Assembly: GCF_013407595.1 (NCBI RefSeq)
Contig: NZ_JABEKX010000003.1
Location: 124,001-188,000, forward strand
DNA: 64,000 nt
From: Lacticaseibacillus absianus
Lineage (GTDB): Bacteria > Bacillota > Bacilli > Lactobacillales > Lactobacillaceae
Reading direction: 5' to 3'
Below the pieces are notes generated by a model, which saw nothing but the letters and a program-made list of their open reading frames with translations, made no database searches and was not told the origin of the DNA. Below are positions 52,887-63,748 of the stretch, one piece after another (the stretch's first letter is position 1; every line of letters begins with the position of its first letter). The translations under genes and the position numbers were made by a program.

Positions 52887-54722
52887 ATGTTGCATTTGAA
52901 GCGACTATTGGTGGGGAAACCCCTCAAATCCTCCGATGAAGGCGGGCAGAAGCTCGGCAAGCTCAAAGCGCTGGCGATGCTGTCCAGCGATGCGCTGTCC
53001 TCCGTGGCGTACGGGACCGAGCAGATCGTGCTGGTCTTGACCACGCTGTCGGCCGCCGCGATCTGGTACTCGCTGCCGATCGCGGCCTTCGTGCTGATCC
53101 TGCTGCTGGCGCTGACCCTGTCGTACCGGCAGATCATCCACGCCTACCCGAGCGGTGGGGGCGCCTACCTGGTCGCCAGTGAGAACTTAGGCCAAAACGC
53201 GGGCCTAGCCGCTGGCGGGAGCCTCTTGATCGACTACATGCTGACCGCAGCGGTCTCGTCGTCCGCCGGGGCGGAGGCGATCACCTCTGCGATCCCGAGC
53301 CTGTACGGCCACGAGGCGATCATCGCCTTGATCATCATTGTGATCCTGACGGCGATGAACCTGCGCGGGCTGAGCGAGTCCGCCAACTTCCTGATGGTGC
53401 CGGTCTACCTCTTCGTGGTGTCGATCACCGCGATGATCCTCTGGGGCGGCTACCAGATCGCGACCGGTGCGATCCCGTACCACGCCACCGCGGCAGTTGG
53501 CGGTATCGTGCCGGGTATCTCCATGGCCCTGATCTTCCGCGCTTTTTCAAGCGGGTCGAGTTCTTTGACCGGGGTCGAGGCGATCAGTAACGCCGTGCCG
53601 TTCTTCAAAAAACCGCGCGAGCATAACGCCGCGACCACCCTGGCGATCATGGCCGCCATCCTCGGCTTCTTCTTCGCCGGCATCACCTTCTTGAACTACT
53701 GGTACGGGATCGTGCCAGAAGCCAAGGTGACCGTGCTCTCCCAAGTCGCCAAGGCGACCTTCGGCGGCACCGGGGTGATGTATTACGTGATCCAGCTGGC
53801 CACCGCCTTGATCTTGGCGGTCGCGGCCAACACCGGGTTCTCCGCGTTCCCGATGCTCGCGTATAACATGGCCAAGGATAAGTACATGCCCCACATGTAC
53901 ATGGACCGCGGCGACCGGTTGGGCTATTCCAACGGGATCTTGACGCTGGGCATCGGTGCGGGCTTCTTGATCCTCTTGTTCCAAGGCTCCACCGAGCGCT
54001 TGATCCCGCTGTACGCGGTCGGGGTGTTCATCCCGTTCACGCTGTCGCAGACCGGGATGATCCGGCACTGGTGGGCGCGGCACAAGACGGAGAAAGGGTG
54101 GATCGGCAAGAGTATCGCGAACTTCTCCGGCGCGCTGATCTCGTTTGCCATCCTCGTGATCCTGTTCGTCTACCGGTTGGCGGACATCTGGCCGTTTTTC
54201 ATCATCATGCCGACCTTGGTCTTCGTCTTCTGGAAGATCCACGACCACTACAAGCAAGTCGCTGAGCAGCTGCGCCTGCCGCAAGACATCGAGCTGCACG
54301 ACTACGCCGGCTCCACGGTCATCGTGCTCGTCGGCAACGTGACCCGCGTGACGCGCGGGGCGCTGAACTACGCGCAGACCATCGGGGATTACGTCATCGC
54401 GATGCACGTCTCGATGGACGAGAACCCGAACAAGGAGCAGGAGACGCAAGCCGAGTTCAAGCGCGACTTCCCGGACGTGCGCTTCGTCGACGTCCACTCG
54501 TCTTACCGCTCTGTCGAAGGCCCGACCATCCGCTTCGTGGACATCGTGGCCCGCAACGCCGCTAAGCGCAACTTCACCACGACCGTCTTGATCCCGCAGT
54601 TCGTGCCGAAGAAGCCGTGGCAGAACATCCTGCACAACCAGACGACCCTGCGCCTGCGCGCCGCGTTCGCCAGCCGCGAGAACGTCATCATCGCGACCTA
54701 CAGCTACCACCTCAAGCGGTGA
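52887..54722 (+). CDS. kimA: KimA-like high-affinity potassium importer (APC family)
   Basis: A 611-residue protein closely following the plan of Bacillus KimA (YdaO): GKPLKSSDEGGQKLGKLKAL at the start, AMLSSDALSSVAYGTEQIV, SYRQIIHAYPSGGGAYLV, SSLTGVEAISNAVPFFK and LIPLYAVGVFIPFTLSQTGM, then about 150 cytosolic residues (GTVIV-like VGNVTRVTRGALNYAQ). In Bacillus it is a K+/H+ symporter inhibited by c-di-AMP. Older annotation calls it an amino acid permease. A c-di-AMP receptor, DarA, is encoded at 2737. Repeat copy F begins 11 bp after the stop. Confidence 0.88.
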   Translation: MLHLKRLLVGKPLKSSDEGGQKLGKLKALAMLSSDALSSVAYGTEQIVLVLTTLSAAAIWYSLPIAAFVLILLLALTLSYRQIIHAYPSGGGAYLVASENLGQNAGLAAGGSLLIDYMLTAAVSSSAGAEAITSAIPSLYGHEAIIALIIIVILTAMNLRGLSESANFLMVPVYLFVVSITAMILWGGYQIATGAIPYHATAAVGGIVPGISMALIFRAFSSGSSSLTGVEAISNAVPFFKKPREHNAATTLAIMAAILGFFFAGITFLNYWYGIVPEAKVTVLSQVAKATFGGTGVMYYVIQLATALILAVAANTGFSAFPMLAYNMAKDKYMPHMYMDRGDRLGYSNGILTLGIGAGFLILLFQGSTERLIPLYAVGVFIPFTLSQTGMIRHWWARHKTEKGWIGKSIANFSGALISFAILVILFVYRLADIWPFFIIMPTLVFVFWKIHDHYKQVAEQLRLPQDIELHDYAGSTVIVLVGNVTRVTRGALNYAQTIGDYVIAMHVSMDENPNKEQETQAEFKRDFPDVRFVDVHSSYRSVEGPTIRFVDIVARNAAKRNFTTTVLIPQFVPKKPWQNILHNQTTLRLRAAFASRENVIIATYSYHLKR

Positions 54723-54732
54723 TGGCGCGACC

Positions 54733-54943
54733 GGGTTGTGACATCACCTCTGGTGGCACGACTATTCCAGAACGTTACGTGCCATAACGCAACGCCCTTT
54801 CTAACGCATGTCTGCCTGTAACTCACTCCGTTCGAACGGGCAGCGCAAGCCGTATAAGAGCGACCCCCCGCAAAACCTAAGTTCGGGTTTTGCGGGGGGT
54901 CGCTCTTATACTCTCGGCTAAAACCGCGTTATGGCACAGCCCT
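54733..54943 (-). repeat. Palindromic MITE-like element, copy F (full, 211 bp)
   Basis: Reverse orientation. Hairpin arms GAGCGACCCCCCGC and GCGGGGGGTCGCTC, again with paired changes against copy A. The right outer flank CCCTG then TTTT lies on the exit side of kimA. The mutS leader (54944-55113) contains nothing else. Confidence 0.9.
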
Positions 54944-55113
54944 GTTTTAGCTTCTAGGGCGAGCGAGCAGGGCACCGGCGGCTGCGCCGCGGGGCGTGGG
55001 TCAGTCCGCCGGCGTGATACCCGCCCACTTGGCCGTTGCGATCGGCCCTCTCCCCCAAACCGGCGATCAATGTTAAAATAGACCGTAATCAACCCAAGTT
55101 AAGGAGCGCCATC

Positions 55114-57828
55114 ATGCCGCAAAAAACGCAAGATACGCCGATGATGCAACAGTATCAGGCGATCAAAGATCAGTACCCGGATGCTTTTTTGTTCTACCGC
55201 ATCGGGGACTTCTATGAGCTCTTCTACGAGGACGCCATCAAGGGCTCTCAGCTTCTGGAGCTGACCCTGACGGCGCGCAACAAGAGCGCGGATGATCCGA
55301 TCCCGATGTGTGGGGTGCCGCACCACGCGGCGCAGAGCTATGTCGATATTTTGGTCGATCAGGGCTACAAGGTCGCTATCTGTGAGCAGATGGAGGACCC
55401 CAAGAAGGCCGTGGGGATGGTGCGGCGCGAGGTGATCCAGCTGGTCACGCCGGGCACGAAGATGGACGTCCGCCCCGGTGAAGCGAAGGCGAACAACTAC
55501 CTCGCCGCCGTGGTGCCCGCCGGTGAGCGCTACGGGCTGGCTTACGCGGATCTGTCGACCGGTGAGTTCAAGGTGACGACGCTAGCCAACCGCTTCACGC
55601 TTCAAAACGAACTGGCGGCACTGGGCACGCGGGAGGTCGTGGTGCCGACGGATCTGAGCGACGCCGACCGGACGCTGCTGGGGCAGGGGCGGCTACTCAG
55701 CCCGAGCGATGCGGCCGTGTTGGCGGAGGCCAGCTACGTCAGCCAGGACCTGACGGACACCCTGCAGGTGACGGTCGTCGCGATGCTGATGAACTACCTG
55801 CTGACGACGCAGAAGCGCAGCTTGGCCCACATCCAAAAAGCGGTGGCCTATCAGCCCAGCGAGTTTTTGGAAATGGACCAAGACGCCCGCGCGAACCTGG
55901 ACATTCTGAAAAACAGCCGCACCGGGCGCAAGGGTGATACGTTGCTGGCGGTGCTCGACAAGACCAAGACCGCGATGGGCGGGCGCTTGTTGAAGCAGTG
56001 GCTGGACCGGCCGCTGCTGGACCTGGCCGCGATCACGGCGCGCCAGGAGCAGGTGCAGACCCTGATGGATCACTACTTCGAGCGCAGTGAGCTGCAGGAG
56101 CGCCTGACGAAGGTGTACGACCTGGAGCGCCTGGCCGGCCGGGTGGCGTACGGCACGGTCAACGGGCGCGACTTGATCCAGCTGCAGACCAGCTTGGATC
56201 AGATCCCTGCGCTGCAGACTATCCTGAGCACGTTGGATGACGGCAGCTTCACCGAACTGTTAGCCGCCTTGGACCCAGTGCAAGACGTCGCCAACCTGAT
56301 CCGGCGCGCGATCGAACCGGAGCCGCCGATCTCGATCATGGACGGTGGGCTCATCCTGCGCGGCTACAACGAGAAACTCGATACGTACCGCGATACGATG
56401 GCCAACTCCAAGCAGTGGATCGCCGAGCTGGAGGCCAGCGAGCGCGAAGCCACCGGCATCCACAACCTGCGCATCCGCTTCAACAAGGTGTTCGGCTACT
56501 ACATCGAGGTGACCCGCGCGAACCTGAGCAAGGTGCCGGCGGACCGCTACGAGCGCAAGCAGACGCTGACCAACGCCGAACGCTTTTCCACCCCGGCCTT
56601 GAAGGCCAAAGAGGCGCTGATCCTGGAAGCTCAGGAGCACGCGACGGCGCTGGAGTACGACTTGTTCCAAGACATCCGCGAGCAGGTCAAGACCCAGATC
56701 GGCCGCCTGCAGACGCTGGCCGCCAAGGTCGCCGCGCTCGACGTGTTGCAGAGCTTCGCGGTGGCCGCCGAGAACGATCACTTCGTACGCCCGAGCATGC
56801 ACGCCGGCCACCACGACCTCGCGATCCACGGCGGTCGTCACCCGGTCGTCGAGCAGGTGCTCGGTGAGGCACAGTACATCCCGAACGACGTGGTGATGGA
56901 CACCGAGACCGACATCCTCTTGATCACGGGGCCGAACATGTCGGGTAAAAGCACGTACATGCGCCAGCTCGCCCTGACCGTGATCATGGCGCAGGCCGGT
57001 AGCTTCGTTCCGGCGGATGACGCGAGCCTGCCAGTATTCGATCAGATCTTCACGCGCATCGGTGCGGCCGACGACCTCGCCAACGGCCAGAGCACGTTCA
57101 TGGTCGAGATGATGGAGGCCGAGGCGGCCTTGAGCCACGCGACCGCCAGCTCCCTGATCTTGTTCGATGAGATCGGGCGCGGCACCGCGACCTACGACGG
57201 CATGGCGCTGGCCCAGGCGATCATCGAGTACCTGCACGATCACGTGCACGCCAAGACCCTGTTTTCGACCCACTACCATGAACTGACCGCCTTGGCCGAC
57301 CGCCTTGATCAGCTGGTCAACGTCCACGTCGGGGCGGTCGAGGAGAACGGCACGCTGGTCTTTTTGCACAAAATGCTCCCGGGCCCGGCCGACAAGTCCT
57401 ACGGGATCCACGTCGCCAAGCTCGCCGGCCTGCCGGCCAGCTTGTTGCACCGCGCGGATCTGATCCTCACGCAGCTGGAGGACCAGCCGCGCGCGCTGAT
57501 CGACGCGCCGAGTGCGGCGGCACACCCAAGTCCGGTGGCCCTCGACGCGGCGCCGGTTGTCGCAGTCGATGCCGACGCGACGCCGCCTGTTGCGCGCGAG
57601 TCTGACGTGGCCGGCCCCAGCGCCACGCCGACGTCAGCCCGCACCGCCGTCGCACCACCGGTGGTGGCGGAGGCAGACGGCCAGCTCTCGCTGTTCGGTC
57701 CGGCACCGGTCACGACCAAGCCGGACCCGCTGCTGCGCAAGCTCGAGAAGTTCGACTTGATGGACGCGACCCCGATGGACGCAATGAACCTGCTGTATGA
57801 GATCCAAAAGCAACTCAAGAAGAGGTGA
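55114..57828 (+). CDS. mutS: DNA mismatch repair protein MutS
   Basis: A 904-residue MutS. The mismatch-reading motif is in [11 protein letters not shown]. The connector, lever and clamp domains follow, and the ATPase has [23 protein letters not shown] and STHYHEL. An Ala/Pro/Thr-rich linker of about 90 residues precedes the beta-clamp-binding motif QLSLF, then a C-terminal dimer segment. This makes it longer than the usual roughly 860 residues. ATG 55114 follows AAGGAG. mutL starts 5 bp after the stop. Confidence 0.97.
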   Translation: MPQKTQDTPMMQQYQAIKDQYPDAFLFYRIGDFYELFYEDAIKGSQLLELTLTARNKSADDPIPMCGVPHHAAQSYVDILVDQGYKVAICEQMEDPKKAVGMVRREVIQLVTPGTKMDVRPGEAKANNYLAAVVPAGERYGLAYADLSTGEFKVTTLANRFTLQNELAALGTREVVVPTDLSDADRTLLGQGRLLSPSDAAVLAEASYVSQDLTDTLQVTVVAMLMNYLLTTQKRSLAHIQKAVAYQPSEFLEMDQDARANLDILKNSRTGRKGDTLLAVLDKTKTAMGGRLLKQWLDRPLLDLAAITARQEQVQTLMDHYFERSELQERLTKVYDLERLAGRVAYGTVNGRDLIQLQTSLDQIPALQTILSTLDDGSFTELLAALDPVQDVANLIRRAIEPEPPISIMDGGLILRGYNEKLDTYRDTMANSKQWIAELEASEREATGIHNLRIRFNKVFGYYIEVTRANLSKVPADRYERKQTLTNAERFSTPALKAKEALILEAQEHATALEYDLFQDIREQVKTQIGRLQTLAAKVAALDVLQSFAVAAENDHFVRPSMHAGHHDLAIHGGRHPVVEQVLGEAQYIPNDVVMDTETDILLITGPNMSGKSTYMRQLALTVIMAQAGSFVPADDASLPVFDQIFTRIGAADDLANGQSTFMVEMMEAEAALSHATASSLILFDEIGRGTATYDGMALAQAIIEYLHDHVHAKTLFSTHYHELTALADRLDQLVNVHVGAVEENGTLVFLHKMLPGPADKSYGIHVAKLAGLPASLLHRADLILTQLEDQPRALIDAPSAAAHPSPVALDAAPVVAVDADATPPVARESDVAGPSATPTSARTAVAPPVVAEADGQLSLFGPAPVTTKPDPLLRKLEKFDLMDATPMDAMNLLYEIQKQLKKR

Positions 57829-57833
57829 GCCAC

Positions 57834-59834
57834 TTGGCTAAGATCCACGAATTATCCCCGACGCTCGCGAATCAGATCGCGGCCGGGGAAGTGATCGAAC
57901 GACCGGCCAGCGTCGTCAAGGAGCTGGTCGAAAACGCGATCGACGCCGGCGCGACGCAGGTCGACGTGCTGGTCGAAGACGCCGGGCTGCGCCTGGTGCA
58001 GGTGATCGATAACGGCGCCGGCATCGAGCCAGACGACGTGCCCACGGCCTTCGTGCGCCATGCGACCTCCAAGATCCTGACCACGCGCGACTTGTTCAAC
58101 GTGCACAGTCTCGGGTTTCGCGGGGAAGCGCTGGCCTCGATCGCCGCGGTCGCCGATGTGACGCTGGTGACCGCCACCGAGAACGGGCTGGGCACCAGCG
58201 CGCACATCGTCGGCGGCGCCATGCAGGATCAGCACACCACGGCCGCGCGGCAAGGCACGAGCCTGAGCGTGCGCGACCTCTTTTATAACACCCCTGCGCG
58301 CCTGAAGTACGTCAAGTCGCAGGCCACCGAACTGTCGCGCATCGTCGACATCGTCAACCGCCTTGCGCTGGCGCACCCAGAAGTCGCGTTCACGCTTAAG
58401 AACGGGCAGAACACGATGCTCAAAACGGCGGGGCACGGCGACCTCCAGCAGACCATCGCCGGCATCTACGGCGTGGCGACGGCCAAGAGCATGCTGCAGA
58501 TCACGGGCCAGGACCTCGACTTCACCGTCCAGGGCTTCACCAGCCTGCCGGATACCACGCGCGCCAGTCGCAACTACCTGAGCCTGATGGTCAACGGCCG
58601 CTACATCAAGAACTACCAGCTGGTCAAGGCGCTGATCGCCGGCTATGGCTCCAAGCTGATGGTCGGCCGCTACCCGATCGCCGTGATCGACATCACGATG
58701 GATCCGCTGCTCGTCGACGTCAACGTGCACCCGACCAAGCAGGAGGTGCGCCTGAGCAAGGAGGAGCAGCTCAGCGAGTTGCTGACCACGGCGATCCGTA
58801 GCCGCCTGGGTCAGGAGAACCTGATCCCGGACGCCTTGCACAACCTGCGTCGCCGCGAGCCGGTCAACATGGACCAGCTGACGATCGCGCTGAACGCGGC
58901 GTCGCAGGCCAATGTGGTCAGCGATCACCAAGTTCCGTTGCCGGTCACCGAGGCCCCGGCGCCTGAACCCGACGCTTCGGTCACGCCGACAGACGCCGGC
59001 GCGACACGCACTACCGCGCGTCCAACGGCGGCGCCAGCGCAGGGGGCGTCGATCACCCCGCTTGCCCGGCCGGTCGGGCCACAAGACGACTTCGGCTTGA
59101 CCATCGACGCGCTGGATCCGGCGCCGATCTTCAACGACGCTGAACGCTTGGCCGACTGGGATACGCGCCACGCTGAGCCAGTCTCGGCGCCGACGCCGCT
59201 GCGCCCGGTGGCCGCCCCGGCGCAGCGCTTTCCGCAGCTGCGCTACCTGGCCCAGCTCCACGGCACGTACCTGCTGGCGGAAGCCGACGACGGGCTGTAC
59301 CTGCTGGATCAGCACGCCGCGCAGGAGCGCGTGAACTACGAGTTTTACCGCCAGGCGATCGGCCAGGTCGCCGCGGATCAGCAGGCGCTCTTGGTGCCGC
59401 TGGTGCTCGACTATCCGGCGAGCGACGCCGTCGCGATCCGCGCGCACCGCGACGTGTTGGCGAGCGTCGGGTTGTTCCTCGAGGACTGGGGCCAAAACAC
59501 CTTTGAAGTCCGCCAGCACCCGACGTGGTTCAAGGCGGGCCAGGAGGAAGACACCATCCGCGAGATGGTCGACTGGGTCCTGCGCGACGGGCGCATCTCG
59601 GTCGCCAAGTTCCGGGAGAAAACCGCGATCATGATGAGCTGTAAGCGGGCGATCAAGGCCAACCACCACCTCGATGAGGCGCAGGCCAAGGCGCTCTTGG
59701 TCAAGCTCGCTGACTGCGAGAACCCGTTCAACTGCCCGCACGGCCGCCCGGTGCTCGTACAGTTCACCAACACCGACTTGGAGAAAATGTTCAAGCGCAT
59801 TCAAGACAGCCACGAAAGCGGGGATGACTTGTGA
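57834..59834 (+). CDS. mutL: DNA mismatch repair endonuclease MutL
   Basis: A 666-residue MutL. The GHKL ATPase domain shows [26 protein letters not shown] and [11 protein letters not shown]. After a variable linker of about 100 residues the endonuclease domain has [24 protein letters not shown] and CPHGRP. It nicks the new strand during mismatch repair. The TTG at 57834 gives the standard MAKIHELS start with AGAGGTG upstream; the GTG at 57825 is inside that site. Confidence 0.96.
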   Translation: MAKIHELSPTLANQIAAGEVIERPASVVKELVENAIDAGATQVDVLVEDAGLRLVQVIDNGAGIEPDDVPTAFVRHATSKILTTRDLFNVHSLGFRGEALASIAAVADVTLVTATENGLGTSAHIVGGAMQDQHTTAARQGTSLSVRDLFYNTPARLKYVKSQATELSRIVDIVNRLALAHPEVAFTLKNGQNTMLKTAGHGDLQQTIAGIYGVATAKSMLQITGQDLDFTVQGFTSLPDTTRASRNYLSLMVNGRYIKNYQLVKALIAGYGSKLMVGRYPIAVIDITMDPLLVDVNVHPTKQEVRLSKEEQLSELLTTAIRSRLGQENLIPDALHNLRRREPVNMDQLTIALNAASQANVVSDHQVPLPVTEAPAPEPDASVTPTDAGATRTTARPTAAPAQGASITPLARPVGPQDDFGLTIDALDPAPIFNDAERLADWDTRHAEPVSAPTPLRPVAAPAQRFPQLRYLAQLHGTYLLAEADDGLYLLDQHAAQERVNYEFYRQAIGQVAADQQALLVPLVLDYPASDAVAIRAHRDVLASVGLFLEDWGQNTFEVRQHPTWFKAGQEEDTIREMVDWVLRDGRISVAKFREKTAIMMSCKRAIKANHHLDEAQAKALLVKLADCENPFNCPHGRPVLVQFTNTDLEKMFKRIQDSHESGDDL

Positions 59835-60391
59835 TCATCCTCGCCAGTGGTTCCCCCCGGCGCCGTGAGCTGCTCGCGCGCGTCGTGCCGACGTTCACCG
59901 TCGTGCCGGCGCAGATCGATGAGCGGGCGCTGCCGCTCCTGCCGCCGCGGGCCTATGTCCAGCAGCTGGCTCGCACCAAGGCGCTGGCCGTCGCGGCACA
60001 ACACCCTGAAGCGACCGTGATCGCCGCAGACACCATGTGTTTTTGGCGTGACACCTTCCTCGGCCAGCCGGTGGACCGCGCAGATGCGGCGCGCATGCTG
60101 CGCCAGTTGGCGGGGCAGACCCACCAGTGCTGCACTGGGTTGGCAATCGCCCGCCCGGACCAGCCGGTGCAACAGGCCGTGGTGACGACTGAGGTGACCT
60201 TTTGGCCGCTCGACGCCGCGGCGATCGACGCCTACCTCGACACTGGCGAGTACGTCGACAAGGCGGGGGCGTACGGTATCCAGGGCCAAGGCGCCCTGCT
60301 GGTGCGCGGGCTGGTCGGCGACTACTACAACGTCGTCGGCCTCCCGATCAGCACGCTGGCGCGGATGCTGGCCGGCCAGTCGCTCGATTGA
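59831..60391 (+). CDS. maf: Maf family nucleoside triphosphate pyrophosphatase
   Basis: A 186-residue Maf protein. [12 protein letters not shown] is the N-terminal signature, [18 protein letters not shown] holds the catalytic Asp, and [27 protein letters not shown] is the C-terminal motif. It hydrolyses non-canonical or modified NTPs. GTG 59831 overlaps the mutL stop, so it is part of the mutS-mutL operon. Repeat copy G starts 10 bp later. Confidence 0.94.
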   Translation: MIILASGSPRRRELLARVVPTFTVVPAQIDERALPLLPPRAYVQQLARTKALAVAAQHPEATVIAADTMCFWRDTFLGQPVDRADAARMLRQLAGQTHQCCTGLAIARPDQPVQQAVVTTEVTFWPLDAAAIDAYLDTGEYVDKAGAYGIQGQGALLVRGLVGDYYNVVGLPISTLARMLAGQSLD

Positions 60392-60400
60392 AAAAACGGT

Positions 60401-60611
60401 GGGGCTGTGCCCATAACGCGGTTTTAGCCCAGAGTATAAGAGCGCTCCCCTGCAAAACCCGAACTTAGGTTTTGCAGGGGAGCGCTCTTATCCGGCTTGC
60501 GCTGCCCGTTCGAACGGAGTGAGTGACAGGCAGACATGCGTTAGAAAGGGCGTTGCGTTATGGCACGTCACGTTCTGGAATAGTCGTGCCGCCAGAGGTG
60601 ATGGCACAGCA
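60401..60611 (+). repeat. Palindromic MITE-like element, copy G (full, 211 bp)
   Basis: Hairpin arms GAGCGCTCCCC and GGGGAGCGCTC. Just outside, AAAACGGTG on the left pairs with CACCGTTTT on the right: an intrinsic terminator for the maf operon with the element in its loop. Confidence 0.9.
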
Positions 60612-60637
60612 CCGTTTTGAGGTGCTACGGCTAGTCG

Positions 60638-61177
60638 TCACGCTGCAGGGTTCAGGCGGTCGACCCAGTCGGGACGCCAACGCCGGACCAAGGCGAAAGC
60701 GGCATAGCCCAGCAGGCCGCCGGCGGTATTGAGCAGCAGGTCATTGAGGTCGAAGCTGCGACGCGCTAGGTCCAGCGCGGTCAGGACCACTTGCAGACAT
60801 TCGATCGTCAGGCTGGTCAGCAGGCAGAGGACCAGGACCCGGCGTAAGTGGGCGAGGTGTGGCCACAGTAGCGGGGCGATGACCGCCAGCGGGGCGAGCA
60901 GCACCAGGTTACCGAGCAGCTGGCGGGGTTGCCAGTTCAGCAGGTCGCGCAACGAAAGCGCGATGATCACGCGTGGGCCGGCACTGACACCGACTGGTTC
61001 CGGCCACAAGGTCAACACGATCACGTTTTGCACGTAGACGGCTAAGGCGGCGAGGACGGCTAGTCGCCAGCCGTTCACCTGCCTGGCGCGGCATTGACGC
61101 GCCAGGATGATGACCCAGCCGACGAGCATGGCGAGCGGGGGCACGTACGCGATCAACTGAGTCGCACTCAGATCCAT
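60638..61177 (-). CDS. VanZ-like family membrane protein
   Basis: A 179-residue protein with five hydrophobic segments. RDLLNWQPRQLLGNLVLLAPLA, SLTIECLQVVLTALDLARRSFDLNDLLLNTAGGLLGY carry the VanZ-like signature (E...Q and DxxDLLxNTxGxxxGY). Relatives occur widely in Firmicutes, and most have no known link to glycopeptide resistance. It stands alone, converging on repeat copy G. The region 61178-61455 shows no other gene. Confidence 0.88.
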   Translation of the reverse strand: MDLSATQLIAYVPPLAMLVGWVIILARQCRARQVNGWRLAVLAALAVYVQNVIVLTLWPEPVGVSAGPRVIIALSLRDLLNWQPRQLLGNLVLLAPLAVIAPLLWPHLAHLRRVLVLCLLTSLTIECLQVVLTALDLARRSFDLNDLLLNTAGGLLGYAAFALVRRWRPDWVDRLNPAA

Positions 61178-61455
61178 GGGGATTCCCTTCCTTCAGCGGC
61201 GGTGCCTCGGTGGGCGTGGCCGCGGTATTATCGTCAGCATCGTCGAAGCGCAGGCGAGCGGTAAGACCGATCGCCACTCATCTGAGGTCGGCGTGCCACC
61301 GTGAGCACCTGGCGCAACGGCTCATTGAGGTTGGCCACGAGCCAAATGTTCGCCAAAAAGTCGGGTCAATGATAACCTATGGGCGAAGGCGCATGTGGAT
61401 TGGACGCCAACAGCTGGCGCAACGGGACATCAACGCCGGATAGGAGGCGAACCAA

Positions 61456-62172
61456 ATGAAAAAAAGTGGTTGGTGGCTCAGTAGCCTGGCGCTCGGGTCA
61501 CTCTTAGTCGCAGGGCTCGGACGTTATCTTACTACGCGCGGTGGTCAAGCGACCGACGCCGCACCTTCAGCGGCCGCATTCGAGAACGGGATGAAAGACC
61601 ACCAGTTTGGGCAGCGGCTATTCTTAGACGCCAAAACCAAAGGTTTCGACTCGGCAGAGGCATTAGCCCAGGCGGCGCAGTCGATCGTGATCGCGACCAA
61701 GACGGACCAGCATCAACCGACCGTCTCCTACGACCGTGATGACTTGATCGAATACGCGTATACCCGGTCTGACTTTGTCGTTGATCGAGTGATCAGGAGC
61801 AGTCAGCTTCACGCCGGTGAGACGTTCGCTGTCCTTGAGAACGAAGCGTATAATGCGCGGCAGAAAGTCACTTATCACATTGCGGGGTATACCCTCATGG
61901 ACCAAGGCGCCAGATACCTCCTCTTTCTTAATTATTCGGACTCGGATGGTTGGTATATTCCCCTGGGGACCAACACAGGTAAGGTGAATCTGGATAATAA
62001 CGGGACCCGATATGCTGATAAGGTCATCCAAGCAGTTCGCGATGCACCTACCGGGGGCAGTCAAGGCAAAGCAGGCGTCCGTGAGGCGCTCTTGACGAAC
62101 GCCCAACGGGACACGCAGATCCACGCGGCCGCCCGTGCAAAGTACGCCCGACAGATCGCCGCTGACCAGTAG
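61456..62172 (+). CDS. Membrane-anchored hypothetical protein, paralogue of the 35018 gene
   Basis: A 238-residue protein with one N-terminal span (SSLALGSLLVAGLGRYL) and an outside beta-rich domain. It is related over its whole length to the 35018 protein (AQSIVIATKTDQHQPTV, TRSDFVVDRVIRSSQL, AGETFAVLENEAYNARQ, TYHIAGYTLMDQGARYLLFL). Role unknown. Both copies have their own leader, and each is followed by a strong terminator. Confidence 0.65.
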   Translation: MKKSGWWLSSLALGSLLVAGLGRYLTTRGGQATDAAPSAAAFENGMKDHQFGQRLFLDAKTKGFDSAEALAQAAQSIVIATKTDQHQPTVSYDRDDLIEYAYTRSDFVVDRVIRSSQLHAGETFAVLENEAYNARQKVTYHIAGYTLMDQGARYLLFLNYSDSDGWYIPLGTNTGKVNLDNNGTRYADKVIQAVRDAPTGGSQGKAGVREALLTNAQRDTQIHAAARAKYARQIAADQ

Positions 62173-62194
62173 ACGTGCCGATGAAGAAGACGGC

Positions 62195-62252
62195 CCTCAA
62201 AAAGCCAGCCCAATGACGCCCAATGTGGGCGTGCTGGGCTGGCTTTTTGAGG
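62195..62252. terminator. Bidirectional terminator after the 61456 gene
   Basis: An 18-bp outer stem CCTCAAAAAGCCAGCCCA with a nested GCCCA/TGGGC hairpin. It has T5 on both strands, between converging genes. Confidence 0.9.
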
Positions 62253-62330
62253 GGACCGACCGACGCTTCTGGTGCCACCCCCCAACCGGGCCCCGTCGCA
62301 ACGCGCGCGTGGGGTCCGGTTTTGGGTGGA

Positions 62331-62924
62331 TCAGAGCCACTGGGTCAGCCACTGCGCCCCGACGATCAGCGCGTAGCTGTAAGCGGCGATGGTGATCGGT
62401 TTGCCGAGGATGATGATCCAAAAGAAGGTCGAGAACTTCATCTTGGTCAGCCCGGCGATCAGGCAGAGCACGTCGTCTGGCGCGACTGGCGCGATGATCG
62501 CCCCGGCGAAGAGCCAGTTGAAGCGGCGCTGGTTGGTCGTCTTGGCCATGTACTTCTCGTAGGTCGCTTCGCTGATGATCGCGAGGATGAACGGCTTACC
62601 GTACCGGCGGGCGAGGGCGAAGTTGATGCACGAGCCGATCGCGATGCCGATGTAGTTGTAGGCGAACCCCGCCCACGGGCCGAAGAGCAAGACGCCGGCC
62701 GCGGTGCTGATGCCACCGGGGATGATGGGGATGACCACCTGGAGGATCTGGATGGCGATGAAGATCAGCGGGCCGATCAGGCCGATCGCACTGAGGTAGG
62801 CTTGCAGGCTCGGAATGTCGTGAAAGATCCCGAGTTTGTACCAGTACACACAGAGGCTGAGCGAGGCGATCAGGCTGAGCAGCGTGCCGACGTTGATCAG
62901 TCGACGGGTCAGGGGCGCGGACAT
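62331..62924 (-). CDS. TVP38/TMEM64 (DedA-like) family membrane protein
   Basis: A 197-residue membrane protein with five to six hydrophobic segments. IPIIPGGISTAAGVLLFGPWAGFAYN and the GSCINFALARRYGKP helix are the VTT-domain signature, and FAGAIIAPVAPDDVLCLIAGLTKM follows. Members may act in lipid scrambling or proton-coupled transport. ATG 62924 follows GGAGGTG. Confidence 0.92.
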   Translation of the reverse strand: MSAPLTRRLINVGTLLSLIASLSLCVYWYKLGIFHDIPSLQAYLSAIGLIGPLIFIAIQILQVVIPIIPGGISTAAGVLLFGPWAGFAYNYIGIAIGSCINFALARRYGKPFILAIISEATYEKYMAKTTNQRRFNWLFAGAIIAPVAPDDVLCLIAGLTKMKFSTFFWIIILGKPITIAAYSYALIVGAQWLTQWL

Positions 62925-63145
62925 GGGGTCACCTCCAGGCGTTGGGCAGGGTCAACAACCGATTGCTGTTGATTTAATTTTAGCAGGTGGCTTCGGTCTT
63001 GCCTAGCGGGGCCACGGGCTGAACTGCGCTCAGGCGCAGGCCCGAGCGCGCGGCACAGGGGTTTGATCCCCAACGAACAGTTTCGTCACCATGGCGTAAG
63101 TATGATAGAATGGGGACCAAACGTGTGTACTGAAAGGACGGCAAC

Positions 63146-63727
63146 ATGTACGAATATTTCAAGGGCACGATCGCCGCGGTCACGCCCAGCTATGTCGTGA
63201 TCGATGTCAGCGGCGTCGGCTACCGGCTCCTGGTGACCAATCCCTACGCTTACGCGGTCGGGGCCCCGGCGACGATCTACGTCCAGCACATCATCCGCGA
63301 CAACGACCAGGCGCTGTACGGCTTCGCGTCCGCGACGGACAAGCAGACGTTCAACCAGCTCCTGACGGTGACGGGTATCGGGCCCAAGTCCGCGCTCGCG
63401 ATCCTGGCTAACGCCAACCCCGACGGCCTCGCCAACGCGGTGGCGGCCGGCGATGTGACTTATCTGACGAAGTTCCCCGGCATCGGCAAGAAGACCGCCC
63501 AGCAGATCATCCTCGACCTCAAGGGCAAGCTCGACGCCCCGGCCGGGGACCTGTTCACGCCGGCGGCCCCGGTCGCCGACGCCGCGCTGAGCGACGCACT
63601 AGCGGCGCTGGTCGCGCTGGGCTACCCGGAAAAAAGCGTGGAGAAGCTGACCAAGACCCTGACGCAGACCGGTGCGACGACCACCGATGCCTACTTGCGC
63701 GAAGGGCTGAAGTTGCTGAGCAAGTGA
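63146..63727 (+). CDS. ruvA: Holliday junction branch migration protein RuvA
   Basis: A 193-residue RuvA: N-terminal OB fold (FKGTIAAVTPSYVVIDVSGVGYRL), two HhH motifs (VTGIGPKSALAIL, FPGIGKKTAQQI) and a C-terminal RuvB-binding domain (ALSDALAALVALGYPEKSVEKL). It holds four-way junctions for RuvB. RuvB follows by 21 bp. The usual mutL-ruvA neighbourhood is opened here by maf, repeat G, VanZ, the anchored paralogue and TVP38. Confidence 0.96.
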   Translation: MYEYFKGTIAAVTPSYVVIDVSGVGYRLLVTNPYAYAVGAPATIYVQHIIRDNDQALYGFASATDKQTFNQLLTVTGIGPKSALAILANANPDGLANAVAAGDVTYLTKFPGIGKKTAQQIILDLKGKLDAPAGDLFTPAAPVADAALSDALAALVALGYPEKSVEKLTKTLTQTGATTTDAYLREGLKLLSK

Positions 63728-63748
63728 TCAGACCAAAGGAGGGCCACT

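Noticed and set aside
57852-59813. Open frame of 653 codons opposite mutL
   Set aside because: It is antisense to a well-supported gene and has no family resemblance.
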